Part shown: in pieces, positions 63,565 to 64,000 of the stretch
Numbering within the stretch: position 1 is the stretch's first letter
How the letters are laid out: every line of letters begins with the position of its first letter
Source of the DNA: Leptothrix sp. (in: b-proteobacteria)
GTDB taxonomy: Bacteria; Pseudomonadota; Gammaproteobacteria; Burkholderiales; Burkholderiaceae_C
Direction: 5' to 3'
DNA: 64,000 nt
Assembly (NCBI GenBank): GCA_013822685.1
Contig: PNKV01000002.1
Location: forward strand, 310,001-374,000
The notes under the pieces: model-generated
Told to the model about the DNA's origin: nothing
Database searches by the model: none
The model's input: only the letters and a program-made list of their open reading frames with translations
Made by a program: the position numbers and the translations under genes

Positions 63565-64000
63565 ATGAGTTCACTCAAAACCATCCAACTGCCGCAAGGC
63601 CCGATCCAATACCTGGACCAGGGCAGGGGCCAGCCCATGGTCTTCGTGCATGGGTTGATCGCCGACCACCAACTTTGGGTGCCCCTGCTTGCGGATCTGG
63701 GCCCAGGTGTGCGCTGCATCCTCCCAAACTGGCCCTTGGGCGCTCACACCATGCCCATGAAGCCTGACGCCGATCTGTCGGTGCCAGGCGTGGCGCGGCT
63801 CATCGCGGATTTCATGGCCGCGCTCGGCTTGACGGACGTGACCTTGGTGGGCAACGACAGCGGTGGTGCCTTGGTGCAGATGGTGTGCGCCCGGCATCCG
63901 GAGCGCATCGGCCGCGTGGTGCTGACCACCTGTGATGCGTATGACGTGTTTCCGCCACCAGCGTTTGCCACGCTCAAGTGGTGGGGGCCTGTTCCAGGAT
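63565..64000 (+). CDS. Alpha/beta hydrolase (3' end outside window)
   Basis: The N-terminal 145 residues of an alpha/beta hydrolase that continues past the window. It starts MSSLKTIQLPQGPIQYLDQG after a GGAGAG ribosome-binding site. The oxyanion region is FVHGLIADHQLW and the nucleophile elbow is LVGNDSGGALVQ. The Asp in GNDSGG stands where haloalkane dehalogenases and epoxide hydrolases have the nucleophile, so a Ser or Asp nucleophile cannot be decided without the rest. Divergent from the MmyB-like regulator, its likely controller. Confidence 0.8.
   Translation, partial: MSSLKTIQLPQGPIQYLDQGRGQPMVFVHGLIADHQLWVPLLADLGPGVRCILPNWPLGAHTMPMKPDADLSVPGVARLIADFMAALGLTDVTLVGNDSGGALVQMVCARHPERIGRVVLTTCDAYDVFPPPAFATLKWWGPVPG

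Noticed and set aside
1..64000. CRISPR arrays, tRNA genes, insertion sequences or prophage
   Set aside because: No regularly spaced repeats, no transposase or integrase motifs, and no cloverleaf-like run were seen in the gaps between genes.

Overview
This GC-rich window is a chromosomal segment of a Gram-negative betaproteobacterium, most likely Burkholderiales (Comamonadaceae or a close relative). The support is gene order and family content: pstAB-phoU-phoBR; rpmE-rho-trxA beside an AddAB-like nuclease/helicase pair; ygfZ/mltG-tmk-holB-pilZ-tatD; a DUF4936 gene; a PEP-CTERM protein; and a 469-residue two-domain FabG. I saw no rRNA, tRNA, CRISPR array, insertion sequence or prophage. Genes are dense, and no gene-free stretch exceeds about 300 bases.

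Layout. 1-4351: end of the phosphate-uptake and phosphate-sensing operon (pstA partial, pstB, phoU, phoB, phoR). 4374-8378: a multi-spanning GT-C-like membrane protein, then rpmE2, rho and trxA on the minus strand; rho has a long leader. 8498-14706: AddB-like nuclease and AddA-like helicase-nuclease. 14818-20949: a degenerate kinase fused to an HDOD domain, pyrD, tex and a PEP-CTERM protein. 21079-25418: glutathione transferase, patatin-like hydrolase, CNNM/CorC-type membrane protein and iron-type alcohol dehydrogenase. 25619-33000: a lipid block with a PsrA-like TetR regulator (a PsrA-type box lies just upstream), two-domain FabG, MaoC hydratase, FadI-type thiolase, FadD and a thioesterase-acetyltransferase fusion. 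32990-39824: housekeeping genes.

39832-52365 is the most notable accessory region: a complete catecholate siderophore locus. Six translationally coupled minus-strand genes (entC-entE-entB-entF-like-sip-entA) diverge from a TonB-dependent receptor and an MFS transporter, with a perfect Fur-type palindrome between them. The EntF-like enzyme is a single C-A-PCP-TE module. By my by-eye alignment its adenylation pocket does not match the serine code of EntF and instead looks like codes for basic amino acids. The product is therefore predicted to be a lysine- or ornithine-based (bis)catecholate of the azotochelin/myxochelin type rather than enterobactin.

52267-56398 (minus strand): polar amino-acid ABC transporter genes aapJ, aapQ and aapM without an ATPase gene, a DUF4124-like secreted protein, and an isolated type IV pilin-like protein. 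56637-62614: a compact plus-strand operon of a hybrid histidine kinase (two REC domains and an HPt), an RpfG-like HD-GYP response regulator, an outer-membrane beta-barrel and a small PstS-like periplasmic protein. This looks like a self-contained sensing and cyclic-di-GMP module. The window ends with an MmyB-type transcription regulator divergent from an alpha/beta hydrolase that runs off the edge.

Functions are assigned from recognised families and visible motifs. No database search was possible, and start codons were chosen by family length, ribosome-binding site and gene overlap.
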